From: Isoetes taiwanensis
Lineage: Eukaryota > Streptophyta > Lycopodiopsida > Isoetales > Isoetaceae
DNA length: 64,000 nucleotides
Assembly (NCBI GenBank): GCA_021234155.1
Contig: JAJEKV010000238.1
Coordinates: forward strand, 498,001 to 562,000
Direction of reading: 5' to 3'
Made by a program: the position numbers and the translations under genes. This document shows positions 20,485 through 30,769 of this stretch, one piece after another. Each line of letters opens with the position of its first letter. Within the stretch, counting starts at the first letter, position 1. The notes beneath the pieces were generated by a model. That model was not told the DNA's origin. It saw nothing but the letters and a program-made list of their open reading frames with translations, and made no database searches.

Positions 20485-20590
20485 TTGGACCCAATTAAAT
20501 TACATGGAGACACATATCCCCTCTCCAAAAAATAACAAATAAAGTTTGCATTCATAAAATGTTATTTGTCTTGCTACTTTATATCTACAA
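20485..20590. repeat. Diverged copy of the 88-bp unit found at 23.36 kb
   Basis: GACCCAATTAAATTACATGG, then AATAAAGTTTGCATTCATAA and TGTTATTTGTCTTGCTAC, match the tandem unit at 23361-23536. The block is therefore shared between two loci 3 kb apart, probably parts of related non-autonomous elements. Confidence 0.75.
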
Positions 20591-20601
20591 GAAACTTATC
20601 A

Positions 20602-20627
20602 CGGCGGCCAAGGCCGCCGCGAACGTT
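20602..20627. repeat. GC palindrome CGGCGGCC-AA-GGCCGCCG
   Basis: CACGGCGGCCAAGGCCGCCG followed by CGAACG stands in AT-rich DNA. A half copy, GGCCGCCGCGAACATTTCTC, occurs at 20809-20828 with the same downstream words. The CACG...GCGAACG framing resembles the palindromes of the 2.1-9.7 kb region. Confidence 0.65.
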
Positions 20628-20639
20628 TCTCTTCCCCAA

Positions 20640-20985
20640 CTCATCTATACATGCTTAACGATGTTATGGATCGCTTGGAAAATATACATGTTTGCCAATA
20701 ATTTCGTTAGAACAATATGTTGTTTTATTGGTAAAATGATATGCTAGACATGATTATCTCTCAACATAGAATCATTAAATGAATTTGTTATCACATAGGT
20801 TAAATGTAGGCCGCCGCGAACATTTCTCTTTATCGATTCCCTTGTATTTTAAGAAATCAGTTATTTGTTTGAATTATCTACTTTGCAATAGTGTAAAATA
20901 TGTTCTTAAACATGAGAGACTTGAATCTATGTTTCTACAATAATAATTATGATCAAATTTATCAAAGACGATGTTATACATATTT
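20640..20985. other. No gene recognised
   Basis: AT-rich DNA containing only the half palindrome at about 20809. Confidence 0.4.
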
Positions 20986-21008
20986 CTACATGCAGATGAT
21001 AATGTGAG

Positions 21009-21185
21009 ATGATAATGTGCATGCTTGCATGCACTGGTAGTGTGTTAATATTACTTTTTGCATGACTTTAACATGTTGGTATCATTGAACAAATTTAGAA
21101 GATAATGTGCCCGCTTGAATGCCTTGTAGTGTGTGAATATTATGTTTTGCATGACTTTAGCATGTTGGTATCATTGAACAAATCC
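21009..21185. repeat. Tandem duplication, about 93-bp unit
   Basis: GATAATGTGC, TAGTGTGTTAATATTA and GCATGACTTTAACATGTTGG followed by TATCATTGAACAAAT are present twice in succession with moderate divergence. Confidence 0.75.
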
Positions 21186-21189
21186 AACG

Positions 21190-21630
21190 AGATCACTTTT
21201 AACCATAGGTCCATAATAGGGCAAAACCAAGTTATAATGGCAAGAAATAAAACTATGTTTTTACTAAAGGAAAGGAATTCTTAGTTATATACAAAGTTGG
21301 TTAAACATTACGGGGCTAAATTACAAAAAACAGAGTTCAATTGTGTAAGCACCCCAAAAATAGGGGATGGCCACCACCGTTGCCACTTGTAGCCTGCAAA
21401 TTTACTCCTTGAAAAAAGGGAGGAAGGGAGGTCGTCTTATGGTTGAAGTGCATCATGAATTACATCTACATCTACGTATTTATGTTCAATTATAATTATT
21501 TCCAGCTCTATTTGTATGTTGGTATTGTGCACCATCATTGGTCAAACATTTGTCCCTATTCTTTATTCTTGAACCATAGAATTTATAAATAATCTATAGG
21601 TCGTGTAGTTCTAAGACTACAGGAGTTCCT
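21190..21630. other. No gene recognised
   Basis: AT-rich sequence; nothing identifiable. Confidence 0.4.
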
Positions 21631-21634
21631 TCAG

Positions 21635-21803
21635 TCATATTATTTATTTGAGAGGACTTCTTCTACGCGTTTTTATTTTTTGAAGACTTCTAAGCCTTTT
21701 TATTTTAGTAGACTCTAGTCATATTATTTATTTGAGAGGACTTCTTCTACGCGTTTTTATTTTTTGAAGACTTCTAAGCCTTTTTATTTTAGTAGACTCT
21801 AGT
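21635..21803. repeat. Near-perfect tandem duplication, 84-bp unit
   Basis: The block TCATATTATTTATTTGAGAG to TTTTAGTAGACTCTAG occurs at 21635-21718 and 21719-21802 with no difference that I can see, implying a recent event or gene conversion. Confidence 0.9.
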
Positions 21804-21809
21804 CTGACA

Positions 21810-23355
21810 AGACATCATATGTCATGCATTTATCTCTATTCTTGAACCGTAGAATTCTTATCTTGAAATCCAATTTTAAGTTTCAATGGAGTTCCTTAAG
21901 CCGATTGATATTGTCTTGGAAAGGACACGAAAGTGCTCTCTAAACCGTTTTTATTTTAGTGGGCTCGCAAATATTTATTAGCACAAAGTGCCAACCGCCA
22001 ACTTCGGGGTTGGCTCGTTGCTACGCCCAATGGACTCGATGTGCCAAGGCATCTAACTTTTTCTTTATTGAATTATAACTTTTCGTGGCCATAATTGCAC
22101 AATGTGCCAACTTTCTATTTGCCCTCTCATTTCCCAAGCTGGCCGCATGTCAGTAAAAACTGGATTTGTGAAGGCTTCTTTGTTATTGGATCATTGATTG
22201 CCATGGCCCTAAATCTTTAGATGCATGATGTGCTAGCTGCAAATTCTTCCAAAACATCCTCATATATATTAGTTAAACCACAAAGAGCCATATGTGTTTG
22301 CCTAACTAAATAAAGTCCGCCAAAGAAAAAAACAGATCACCGCCTCAAGAGTATTCAAATGATAACCACACTTGAAGAAAATAGATTATCTTGGTGCAAA
22401 GCTATGAGGAACAAATTAAGCAGTAAATGAGCGTAGAGACACCGCTAAATTACTAATCAAGTCCGCAAAATATTTAAACCTTTTGATTTGTGACTATACA
22501 ACAACAGCTACACATATCTTTTATCCAAGGTTAGCTATTGCAAGAGAATGTGCTTGCAAAAAAATATATTTGCATCTACGCTTCAAACATCCTCATTTTC
22601 CCATAATACACCATAATAATATTACGATACCGTTGATTATATCCAAAATGAGCACATCTTTCGCCTTAGACTTGTTGCCATGCAAGACATTCATCCGCTT
22701 GCGCTGTATTATTATTACAGAAAAATGGATTCAGATGATATGTCAATGGACGGTAATTGCCTCGCAACACATGACAAAGCAGAGAATTGTTTTTAAAAAT
22801 ACTGAAGCAAATAACTATAGCAAAAAATAAGATAGAAGAACCTCGGCTTTTCTTTTCCAAGCTTTTAATCCTTCCATAGACACAACTCACCAAATCCGCA
22901 GCCATAGCTAAAGAAATGCTTATATAATCATTGCATAGCCATAGCACAAATATCCGACGCCATAGCTCGCCACTAAGCTTACAGCCACCTTATCTCTAAA
23001 TCTTGAGTCAGAGAAGCCTAACCCGGGCATAAGACTAATAAAGGAAAGATAAGCGATGTAGCTTGGCATCCAAGCAAAGCATACGCCATAGCCAGCAAAA
23101 ACACATAAAAGGTGCGCTAATGCGGCATTCCTCCAACCGACTGAAGAGCTTGATGCAGATGGGCGCTGGGCAATTCCATAGCCGGAGGAGATGCTTCAGC
23201 GATTGGGTTGCGACACTTGCCGAACATGCCATAGCCAGAAAAGTTTGCAACGTGTCAAAAAAATTTCTATAGAAGTGTTGCGCACGAAAAAAGCTGACGT
23301 GCCGTGATCTGGGAATCGCCCTCTAATAATTATATATGTTAAGATATGGATCTAT
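21810..23355. other. No gene recognised
   Basis: AT-rich to mixed DNA. A scattered word, GCCATAGC, recurs between 22900 and 23260. The open frames at 22483-22830, 23035-23250 and 23063-23272 lack motifs or overlap on opposite strands. TCTAATAATTATATATGTT at 23322 resembles a Helitron 5' start but lacks the expected preceding A. Confidence 0.4.
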
Positions 23356-23360
23356 ATCTA

Positions 23361-23536
23361 TGGATCCAATTAAATTACATAGAAACAAACAAATAAAGTT
23401 TGTATTCATAAATGTTATTTGTCTTGCTACATATTTATATCATTCTTATGGATCCAATTAAATTACATAGAAACAAACGAATAAAGTTTGTATTCATAAA
23501 TGTTATTTGTCTTGCTACATATTTATATCATTTTGC
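23361..23536. repeat. Tandem duplication, 88-bp unit
   Basis: TGGATCCAATTAAATTACAT through TTGCTACATATTTATATCAT is present at 23361-23448 and 23449-23536, differing at about three positions. A diverged third copy is at 20485-20590. Confidence 0.9.
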
Positions 23537-23933
23537 ATGAGAAGAAAATTGGTGATATTTCATTTGACATTGTGTAAAAGAGCTCACATGCTCATATCAC
23601 AGATTAAAAGTAGACAACTACACACAAAGTCTGGTGCACACATGAACATTATACTTAAAATATTTTATTATCCATTCACCCTCAACATAACAGGTGGTTG
23701 TTAAACTGTTGAGTGGTTCATACTAAACAATAGTTTGAGCTTAAACATGTTGAGTGGTTCATTTAGAAAGGTATTCTCCACAACATTAGGTAATACCACA
23801 CTATCACAACTATGCTAAATTTTGATAGGCAAATATGTTTCTGTACCATTATATCTAAGTCCAAAAAGCCACAACTTCAAGAACAACTTCCATCCCTAAA
23901 CAAAAATAACAACCAAAATCCATGTTTACTAAA

Positions 23934-23962
23934 GCCCGGCAACGCCGGGCAATGTTACTAGT
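23934..23962 (+). mobile_element. Helitron-like 3' terminus
   Basis: A perfect hairpin GCCCGGCAACGCCGGGC (23934-23950) is followed by AATGTTA and CTAG (23958-23961), then T. This is the canonical Helitron 3' end with a T target base. The body lies upstream; the tandem unit at 23.36 kb may belong to it. Confidence 0.8.
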
Positions 23963-24612
23963 TACTAATTATTTTTAGATGAATGTGTATAACAGATACA
24001 CCAATTCTACACATATGGTCACTAAAGCCCGACCTAACCATAAAATCATTTTGGTAAAAGTATCAGATAAACATAACGAACATACTATAAAATTCTATAG
24101 TTCAACAATGGAGATCAAATCTACAATTTTCTACACAATGGTTCTTTATCTTTATCAATGTGGTTCTATCAAACCATCTCTTTCAAATTGTTACTAAAGC
24201 CTCTCATGGTTCTTCTTCACGTTAGTTAGAAAATGGGAATGGTTTATGGTTTGTGATATATATCGGATGTTCCTATCTACATCATTCTTTATTGCTACAA
24301 TGGTGCATTTGTGTATGTAGTCAAGGCCTCATTCAAGGGATGGAGTATGCTAAGAGTATCTTTACATTTCTATCTATTTCATATCTTGCATTTCATCATG
24401 TAGCTAGAGATGTCTTCTTTGGCATTTGTATTGCATAACAAATCAACATAATACATGCAATAATGCCCCTCGCATCCACACTCACATTCACACCGCTTCG
24501 CTTCCTTCCTATTTCGTTGACCCATTTTCTTTTTAGTACCATGAATACATAAATTACCGCATTCTTTATTCTAGCAAACAATGAAACAACCACCCTTTTA
24601 AATTGTAGTAAA

Positions 24613-24640
24613 GCCGGCAACGCCGAGCACCATAACTAGT
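24613..24640 (+). mobile_element. Second Helitron-like 3' terminus
   Basis: A GCCGGCAACGCCGAGC hairpin is followed by ACCATAA and CTAG (24636-24639), then T. The terminal GCACCATAACTAGT is identical to the minus-strand terminus at 60127. Words resembling its start (ACTAAAGCCCG) recur at 24018 and 24194, suggesting nested or tandem partial ends. Confidence 0.75.
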
Positions 24641-24649
24641 AAAACTAAA

Positions 24650-25255
24650 GATGAAAATTTCAACCATAAAACTTAGAATGAATAAAATTAAAATTTAGTC
24701 AAATTTGCATGTTGGCACTGGCATGACGTTAACATCGGATCTCATTTCTGTGTTTTATTTACACAACATTCCCATCTTTGCTTTCAACATTTGTTTGCTT
24801 GACCAAAGAAGAGCCTGAGTATTACTGATTATTTTGATGTTGCTATGGCGGATCTTATAAGCATCACAACAAGCATTGGTACAAACTTGATCTTTGAGCT
24901 TTTGACATGGGTCAAGAAGTTGTACACCGAGCTTTATCACATTATAGAATGTACAAAAAGGCAAATTATTCAAGCAGGAGCTGGATTCTTTGACCATATT
25001 TTTGAATGAGAAAGAGCCTATTTTTCAAGCCAGCTGCTCAACTCCGATTTCATGAAGGCTTTATGGGGTGAATCTAAAATGCACAATGGTTTCCAATCTA
25101 TAAAACCCATAAGTAGCAACTTCCAAACCCATATAGACTGCAAACTGGACGATTTTGTCTTTGTGGGCAGCTTTATATCTTGAGCCTCAAACAATAAGGC
25201 ATGTATACAATAAACATGTCCAAAAATAACATAAAAATAAAGGAAATTGCCTACT
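24650..25255. other. No gene recognised
   Basis: AT-rich DNA with an 80-residue minus-strand frame (24755-24997) that has several Cys residues but no motif I recognise. Confidence 0.35.
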
Positions 25256-25261
25256 GTCGAT

Positions 25262-25415
25262 CTTTATCCTTTATTTTTTCTCTCTCTCTTGAGAAAAAGT
25301 TGGTGGGACATGCACTCACCCATATCCCCCACTCCCCCACCCGATGGTAGCAAGGATTTGAAGCTTGGTGGGGGTCACCTCAACCCAAGGCCTTACCACT
25401 AAGCCACCACCACGA
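25262..25415 (-). mobile_element. tRNA-derived SINE (minus strand)
   Basis: On the minus strand the sequence begins GTGGTGGTGGCTTAGTGGTA, carrying an A-box-like TGGCTTAGTGG (25396-25406). About 40 bases later comes a B-box-like AGCTTCAAATCC (25354-25365). A GT-rich body and an AGAGAGAGAAAAAATAAAGG tail follow. The pol III boxes are in tRNA order and spacing, but the flanks do not pair as an acceptor stem. This fits a tRNA-derived SINE better than a tRNA gene. Confidence 0.7.
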
Positions 25416-25448
25416 TGAATGATGGACGGAATAAAAAATGAAGAAGAC

Positions 25449-25724
25449 TTAGACAGCCTTAATTGATCTCACGTAATCTCTAATGCACATCGCCAAATTT
25501 CTTGGGCATGCCAATACTAGGACTTTGGCAAGTGCAGGGGTCATCATCAAAATCCACTTTGGCATGCAAGCATCTATTTGAAGCTGCAAACATCCTTTTG
25601 CTGGATCTGCGGGCTTCACAAATGCTCTTGAAGTGGCCACTCGATCTAGGGGTATAATATTAATATGACACAGTTCTTCCTTCCAAAGCTTCAAACAACT
25701 ACTTCCTAGGCACCCCATGGACAT
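25449..25724 (-). CDS. Hypothetical 91-residue open frame
   Basis: The frame contains VATSRAFVKPADPAKGCLQL and a Met/Leu-rich segment (WILMMTPALAKVLVLA). It looks partly protein-like and could be a scrap of a retroelement or gene. Not recognised. Confidence 0.15.
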   Translation of the reverse strand: MSMGCLGSSCLKLWKEELCHINIIPLDRVATSRAFVKPADPAKGCLQLQIDACMPKWILMMTPALAKVLVLACPRNLAMCIRDYVRSIKAV

Positions 25725-26293
25725 GGTATGATTTTACGGTTAGGATTTGATAGAAAAATTTCTAACATGCGTGAAAGTTGTCCAAACTAAATGCAGCCAA
25801 GTGGCAAGATCCTAACCGATGTAGAAAACACTTGCTCTTTCTGGAATGTTCTTTCCTTCTTCTAGAATCTCCTAGCTATGGCTGTCGGAGCCTTGCTACT
25901 TCGCATTTCTTGTTGCATGTTCGCCAGATGAATTCGTACACCATAACTAGACCGGCCAAGTCTTTGTAAGCACTTTTCTTTGGTAAGGTTTCGCATATTC
26001 TTGCTCTTCATCTTTTTTCCTGTTCCCTACCATGGTAAATTCGATCTCTATGTAGCATTTGCTTCTATGTTGTGCCTTAATCCTGGTTCAATCTCTTCCT
26101 AAATGAATTTGCTTCAGTTTGGATTCGTGTTCAGTTTAGGTTTCTGGGTTCTTGAACTTTTTCTGATGAAAAGATTTGCAGGGTAAACATTATCGGCGAT
26201 TTCTGGTTTCATAGAGCCAGATTTGGAATAGCGTTTGCAGGAAATAATCTGCATTTCGAAAGAACATTTTGTTCTAAAACAAATTCAAGTTCC

Positions 26294-28033
26294 ATGGCAG
26301 CAGGGGCGGATGCAGCCTACATTGTTGCATCAGACAGCGAAGTAACAGGAGATGATACAACAGATCGTCCGGCATCTTTTACGGACACAGTTATAGGCAT
26401 AGATTTTGGAACAGCAAATTGCAGAACTGCAGTGTGGAACAACGGAGCTGTGGAGCTTGTATCAAATGCATATGGGATGAAACAATTCCCATCGTATGTG
26501 CTCTTCAAAGGTGAGACTCCTACCACAGGCGTAAATTCCAGCAGATCAACCCAAGAACTATGGTTAGGGAATGCGATCTTTAACATCAAGAGCATAATAG
26601 GCCGCATGGATGTGGATCCAAAGATAAAAAATGCAAAGTATCCTTTTTTGCTTGAATCTCTAGGGATTGGGGTGAGGCCTTTTCTGGGCGCTCTGGGAAA
26701 TGATGTATGGAGATCTACCACACCGGAGGAAGTTTTAGCCATTCAGCTTGTGGAGATCAGGGCTATGGCAGAGGCATATTTAGGCAGGATGGTACGCACA
26801 GCAGTATTGACAATTCCTGTTTCATTTAGCAGGTTCCAGCAAACTAGGGTTGAAAGAGCCTGTGCAATGGCAGGGTTAAGTGTTATGAGAATGATGCCTG
26901 AACCTAGTGCTGTGGCACTTGTTTATGCACAGCAGCAGCAGCAGATGACACAGGGGAACATGGGTAGTGGCTCTGAGAAACTTGCCCTAATTTTTAACAT
27001 GGGTGCGGGATATTGTGATGTTGCCCTTACTGCCACAGCTGGAGGGGTTTCACAGATCAGAGCTGTCACAGGTGATGTAATAGGTGGGGATGATTTGGTG
27101 CAGAATATTGTGAATTACTTAGAGGCTGATTTCAGCCCTCATTTGCATAACCATCCCCATCTTCGTCCCTCCCCTTTGGCTGGTGCATTAAGGTCTAGCA
27201 CAGAGAAAGCAATGCATACTCTATCTTCTCAGACCAGTGCAGTTGTAGAGGTTTTGATCAATGAACAGACAGGTGAGAAGTTTAGCAGGACCATAACCAG
27301 GGATGTTTTTGAAGAGATGAACAAGTCTGTCTTTGAAAGGTGCAAGGATTTAGTGGTTCAGTGTCTTACAGATGCAGAAGTTGAGCCAGATTACATCAGT
27401 GATGTTATTGCTGTGGGAGGATGCTCTAATGTTCCCAAGATCAGAGCAATTTTACAGAACATATTTGGGAACAAGGAGCTCTACAAGGACATCAATGTGT
27501 TTGAAGGTGCTGTGCGCGGAGCTGCCTTAGAAGGGGCAATTACTTCTGGTATTGGAAACCTGGAGCTTTTGACAATTCAGGCAATGCCACTAGGTTTGGG
27601 AATCAAGCTTGCGGGTGGGGATTTTTTTACTATTTTAAACAGGAATTCTACTATACCAGCTAGGAGGGATGTTATCGTGACCACCTCCCATGACAATCAA
27701 ACTGATGCCCTGATAATTGTCTATGAAGGCCAGGGGAAAAGGGCAGCTGAGAATCACCTGCTGGGTTTTTTCAAGCTTTCTGGCATTCCGCCAGCACCAA
27801 AGGGTGTTCCTTTGATTAGTATTTGCATGGATGTAGATGCCTCTAATGTTCTAAGAGTTGTGGGTGGTGTTGCTATGCCAAATTCTCCAGTTCCTGCAGT
27901 TCTGCTGCGAGAAGTTCGAATGCCTACTGTTGATGACGGCCACGGATGGTGCATTGAAGCTATTGCAAAGGAGCATGGATCCAAGATGGACGTTGTACTT
28001 CCTGGCAATCCTGAGACAGGTTCAGCCTCCTGA
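26294..28033 (+). CDS. HSP70T-2-like: Hsp70-like protein, HSP70T-2 (At2g32120) type
   Basis: An intact intronless 579-codon gene. The N-terminus (AAYIVASDSEVTGDD) and whole length match Arabidopsis HSP70T-2/Hsp70-8, a divergent truncated Hsp70. The nucleotide-binding domain shows phosphate-1 motif IGIDFGTANCRTAVW (residues 34-48), VLTIPVSFSRFQQTRVERAC (171-190), MPEPSAVALVYAQQQQQ, phosphate-2 motif IFNMGAGYCDVAL (233-245) and adenosine motif VIAVGGCSNVPKIR (371-384). The C-terminal half is a beta-sandwich-like region with NHLLGFFKLSGIPPAPKGVP. There is no helical lid and no EEVD tail, as usual for this clade. The start is the first ATG in good context after an AT-rich leader. It is inferred to be a cytosolic chaperone-like ATPase whose client range is not established. 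The coding frame is clean, unlike every other gene here. Confidence 0.97.
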   Translation: MAAGADAAYIVASDSEVTGDDTTDRPASFTDTVIGIDFGTANCRTAVWNNGAVELVSNAYGMKQFPSYVLFKGETPTTGVNSSRSTQELWLGNAIFNIKSIIGRMDVDPKIKNAKYPFLLESLGIGVRPFLGALGNDVWRSTTPEEVLAIQLVEIRAMAEAYLGRMVRTAVLTIPVSFSRFQQTRVERACAMAGLSVMRMMPEPSAVALVYAQQQQQMTQGNMGSGSEKLALIFNMGAGYCDVALTATAGGVSQIRAVTGDVIGGDDLVQNIVNYLEADFSPHLHNHPHLRPSPLAGALRSSTEKAMHTLSSQTSAVVEVLINEQTGEKFSRTITRDVFEEMNKSVFERCKDLVVQCLTDAEVEPDYISDVIAVGGCSNVPKIRAILQNIFGNKELYKDINVFEGAVRGAALEGAITSGIGNLELLTIQAMPLGLGIKLAGGDFFTILNRNSTIPARRDVIVTTSHDNQTDALIIVYEGQGKRAAENHLLGFFKLSGIPPAPKGVPLISICMDVDASNVLRVVGGVAMPNSPVPAVLLREVRMPTVDDGHGWCIEAIAKEHGSKMDVVLPGNPETGSAS

Positions 28034-28192
28034 AATTTCTTTCAGTGCATTCGTGTTTGGCTTGTTTGTATTGTCAAAAATGCCTTCTATCAAGGCCCTG
28101 TTGAGACAGGTTCGGCCTCCTGAAAATTTCTTTCAGTGCATTTGTGTTTGGCTAGTTTGTATTGTCAAATGCCTTCTTCAAGGCCCTGTTGA
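28014..28192 (+). repeat. Tandem duplication spanning the Hsp70 stop codon
   Basis: GAGACAGGTTCAGCCTCCTG through CAAGGCCCTGTT occurs at about 28014-28101 and again at about 28102-28190 with a few indels. The first copy contains the last codons (ETGSAS) and TGA; the second provides a spare 3' end in the 3' UTR. Confidence 0.9.
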
Positions 28193-28199
28193 TTAACTT

Positions 28200-28740
28200 A
28201 ATGGTCCTAAGAAAAGAGCATTTAAACTAATTGAGGGTCTCCATACTCGTCCAGTTTGCGTCAATGTTTTTGTTTTTAAATAATGCGAGTTGTTATTTGT
28301 TAGGTTTCTGGCTTGAATAGTGTTCGTATTTTCTAAGTTTGCTTTTATATAAGATTTGTTTTTCTATAAGCTTGGTTCGAGTTTATTATCGTTAAGCCCG
28401 ATGAAATGCTGTTACGTATATGTATGCTTTTCTATAGCAGTCTCCCTAGCTATATTCATGTTAGCTATAATTGATCTTACCATTGTATGAGTGTTATATC
28501 CACCCCATCACTTTTCATGAAAATTGGAAAGCATACTCTCCCATCACGCAGCTGCTATATAACAAATACTCATTCCACCAATGTGTACATACATTTCAAA
28601 AATGTGTACATAGGCTAGTTCCCTATGGTTCTTCAACCTTGTTGAGGACATACCTCCCCACATCAATAAATGGGTGGAGCTTCTTGTTATGAATTGGGAG
28701 AATGGGAAGAGTATTGGGCAAAAGTTTCCAAAGAAGAATA
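28200..28740. other. 3' flank of the Hsp70 gene
   Basis: AT-rich sequence with no protein-like frame. It probably contains the 3' UTR and polyadenylation region, but no single signal stands out. Confidence 0.4.
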
Positions 28741-28745
28741 GGTAA

Positions 28746-28808
28746 AGGGAAGTTGGTGTTGAAAAGGTATGAAAAAATATTAATAGTGAGAGAAGTAAAA
28801 AAATGGTA
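28746..28808. repeat. Left copy of a direct repeat flanking the HUH-like gene
   Basis: GGGAAGTTGGTGTTGAAAAG followed by GTATGAAAAAATATTAATAG and AGAAGTAAAAAAATGGTAG matches 31588-31648 in the same orientation. The two copies bracket the Replitron-like gene at a distance of 2.8 kb. Confidence 0.8.
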
Positions 28809-29043
28809 GTTTTGAAAGAAGAGTAGGTTGGGGAAGGAGTAGGTTTCCAATGAAACAGAGAGTTTTTTTGGGGCTGAAAATTTGAGGGCCGTTGGATTTT
28901 TTCTTTTTGTGGACTATGGTCTGCTGTTGACGGCTTGATTTGGGCGCAAAGAAATTAGGAAGCGTCTTGATACAGCGGATGTTTGGCCTCAGGCCTGGCC
29001 GGATTGGGCTGGGCTAGGCTCCTGCCTGGCAGGAATTCGACCG

Positions 29044-29781
29044 ATGGGCTACGCCTGGCATGAATTCCCCGATTTTGTTGGAGGCAGGTTCCTGTTGAAG
29101 ATGCATGGATCGGAAGCCATAGTTCCTGTCTATTTTCTCTGGAGCAACATGCCGAGCAGTCAAGGGTCTGGCGATGGTGACAGAGGTATGTTTCAGTCTG
29201 TGTTAATGATGAAAAAGCTTGCTAGAGGTGTTAGGTCTGCTCAGGGGATGCATGTGTGTGTGGATGAGGAGGGTCAACCTCCTGAGAGCAGCTCTGCTGG
29301 AGCTTCCAGGCCCAGGGGCAGTATGAATCCGCTGCCTGCCAACAATTTCCTGAGCCTTGATTCACATCGTGTTTTCCATCGTAGTGGCTTTGTGGAGGTC
29401 CCTTTTGAGATGCTGGAGCTGCCACCAGAGAGTGTTCAGTGCAACCTGAGGATTCTGGCTTATGCCTCTGAGGGCTTTGTGCCAACAAAGAAGAGAGGCA
29501 GGCTACAAAGGAATGTTGGAGTTGTAATTCATGAACAGAATGAAAGGGATGAGGTTAAGAAGAGTAGACAGTTGCAAAATGAGGAGAGCAAGAAGTTGAA
29601 ACAGATGGAGAAAGAGAGGAGACAGAGGGAGAAGATGGAGGAACGAAAGAAGGTGAAGAGGCAGAAAGAGGAGAGGAAATGTATGCAAAGGAAAGAGAAG
29701 GAGATGAAGAAGAATTCAGACAAGGATGGGAAAAGCAACGTCCTCGATGTCAGCGTGACTGTGACAGTTAAGCGGGTCTAA
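29044..29781 (+). CDS. N-terminal part of a Replitron-like protein, with basic coiled-coil tail
   Basis: The 245-codon frame begins MGYAWHEFPDFVGGRFLL. A central segment, DSHRVFHRSGFVEVPFEMLE and VQCNLRILAYASEGFVP, ends in KKRGR. The last 80 residues are almost wholly Lys/Glu/Arg/Gln (SKKLKQMEKERRQREKMEE), predicting a long charged helix. It lies immediately upstream of the HUH-like segment on the same strand but in another phase. It is therefore either a separate upstream exon/ORF or the broken start of the same protein. Its function is unassigned; a nucleic-acid-binding accessory region is possible. Confidence 0.45.
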   Translation: MGYAWHEFPDFVGGRFLLKMHGSEAIVPVYFLWSNMPSSQGSGDGDRGMFQSVLMMKKLARGVRSAQGMHVCVDEEGQPPESSSAGASRPRGSMNPLPANNFLSLDSHRVFHRSGFVEVPFEMLELPPESVQCNLRILAYASEGFVPTKKRGRLQRNVGVVIHEQNERDEVKKSRQLQNEESKKLKQMEKERRQREKMEERKKVKRQKEERKCMQRKEKEMKKNSDKDGKSNVLDVSVTVTVKRV

Positions 29782-29789
29782 CATACTTG

Positions 29790-30699
29790 AAGAACACTAT
29801 TTGAGAGCTTGCAAATTCTTAGATTCGGATTGTTTGGCTGGCATGGTAGCAATGGAGCGTGGTTCTGAGCTTGATCATCTACACTTGCAATGTGTGTTTC
29901 GAGTTCCTTCAACCACGCCTGCAGCTGTCAATGTCCGATTGAGGCAAGCTCTTGAATGGACGAACCACCGTGTGGTGTCATTCTGTGCAAGGCCTTGAAC
30001 GATACTCATTTGCATTGCTTCGAGGGGATGCTCGGATACTGTTTAAAAGATGCAGGCAAACTCCATTATAGAAATCATATGAAGGAGCTCTCCCCTGAGC
30101 AACTTCAGCGTGGCAAGAATCTCTACGCTTTGTAGCGAGTTGGCGAGATCAAGTACTGTGTGGTGCTGGATAACAGGATCTTGCTTGGTCAGGCCAGTCA
30201 TTTTGTGCTATATCATGGGAGATGATAGAGGACTCCTAGCCTATATTATACAATCGCTCGAATGCTGCGAACTGGAAAGTTCACCCTCTCCAGTGCCTGG
30301 GTTCTCCCTTGGAATTCCGCTCGAATCAGTTATCATATGGTGGAGGCAGCTTGGAGGCTGACCTTGGATCCGCATCATGCCTCCATCAAGGATGTGTGCT
30401 GTGTGATTTATGGGCTGCCACCAGGGGAGGAGCCAGTAAAGAAAGTGGGGAAAAGGCGCCATAGGTACTGGGACGATGCCTTAGCTTGTGCAGAATTAGA
30501 TAGACTTGATGCGATGCTGGAGGAGGAAGCAAATATCGCTAATGAAGACGAGGATGCAGTAGACATTGTTGATTATCCAGGAGATGAAGAGTACCGGGAA
30601 GAAACACCTGCTTTCATGTCTCCTATACATGGCAGCCAGGTGCCCTTTGAAGACTATATCCCTTTAGATTTTGTAGACCACGGTTTTGACATTGGATAG
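29790..30699 (+). pseudogene. HUH (rolling-circle) endonuclease-like core, Replitron type
   Basis: The frame to 29998 reads CLAGMVAMERGSELDHLHLQ, with the HUH metal-binding motif His-Leu-His at 29876-29884, then CVFRVPSTTPAAVNVRLRQA. After a one-base shift near 29990 it continues KALNDTHLHCFEGMLGYCLK and DAGKLHYRNHMKELSPEQLQ. The candidate nucleophile Tyr is at 30037-30039, in the YCxKD motif. TAG near 30133 and TGATAG near 30218 interrupt it. The frame then runs to 30699 through ARMLRTGKFTLSSAWVL and an acidic tail. The order HLHxQ then GYCxKD is that of Rep-like nucleases and of the eukaryotic Replitron proteins I recall. It would nick single-stranded DNA; this copy is broken. Confidence 0.6.
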
Positions 30700-30769
30700 T
30701 ATGAGTTCTTGAGATCCCCTTGTGCTGTTATATTTTATGTGACTGATTGCTTCAATTTTGCGTTGCAGG

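Noticed and set aside
23322-23345. Helitron 5' end TCTAATAATTATATATGTT
   Set aside because: Resembles a 5' TC terminus but the preceding base is C, not the expected A, and no partner copy was seen; not called.
25345-25415. Functional tRNA gene on the minus strand
   Set aside because: A and B boxes are present, but the ends do not pair as an acceptor stem and no clean anticodon arm was seen; a SINE head fits better.
26317-26742. 141-residue minus-strand frame inside the Hsp70 gene
   Set aside because: Antisense shadow of a strongly conserved plus-strand coding sequence.
29503-29738. Leu/Phe-rich minus-strand frames suggesting a membrane protein
   Set aside because: Antisense of the Lys/Glu-rich codons (AAG/GAG) in the plus-strand coiled-coil tail.
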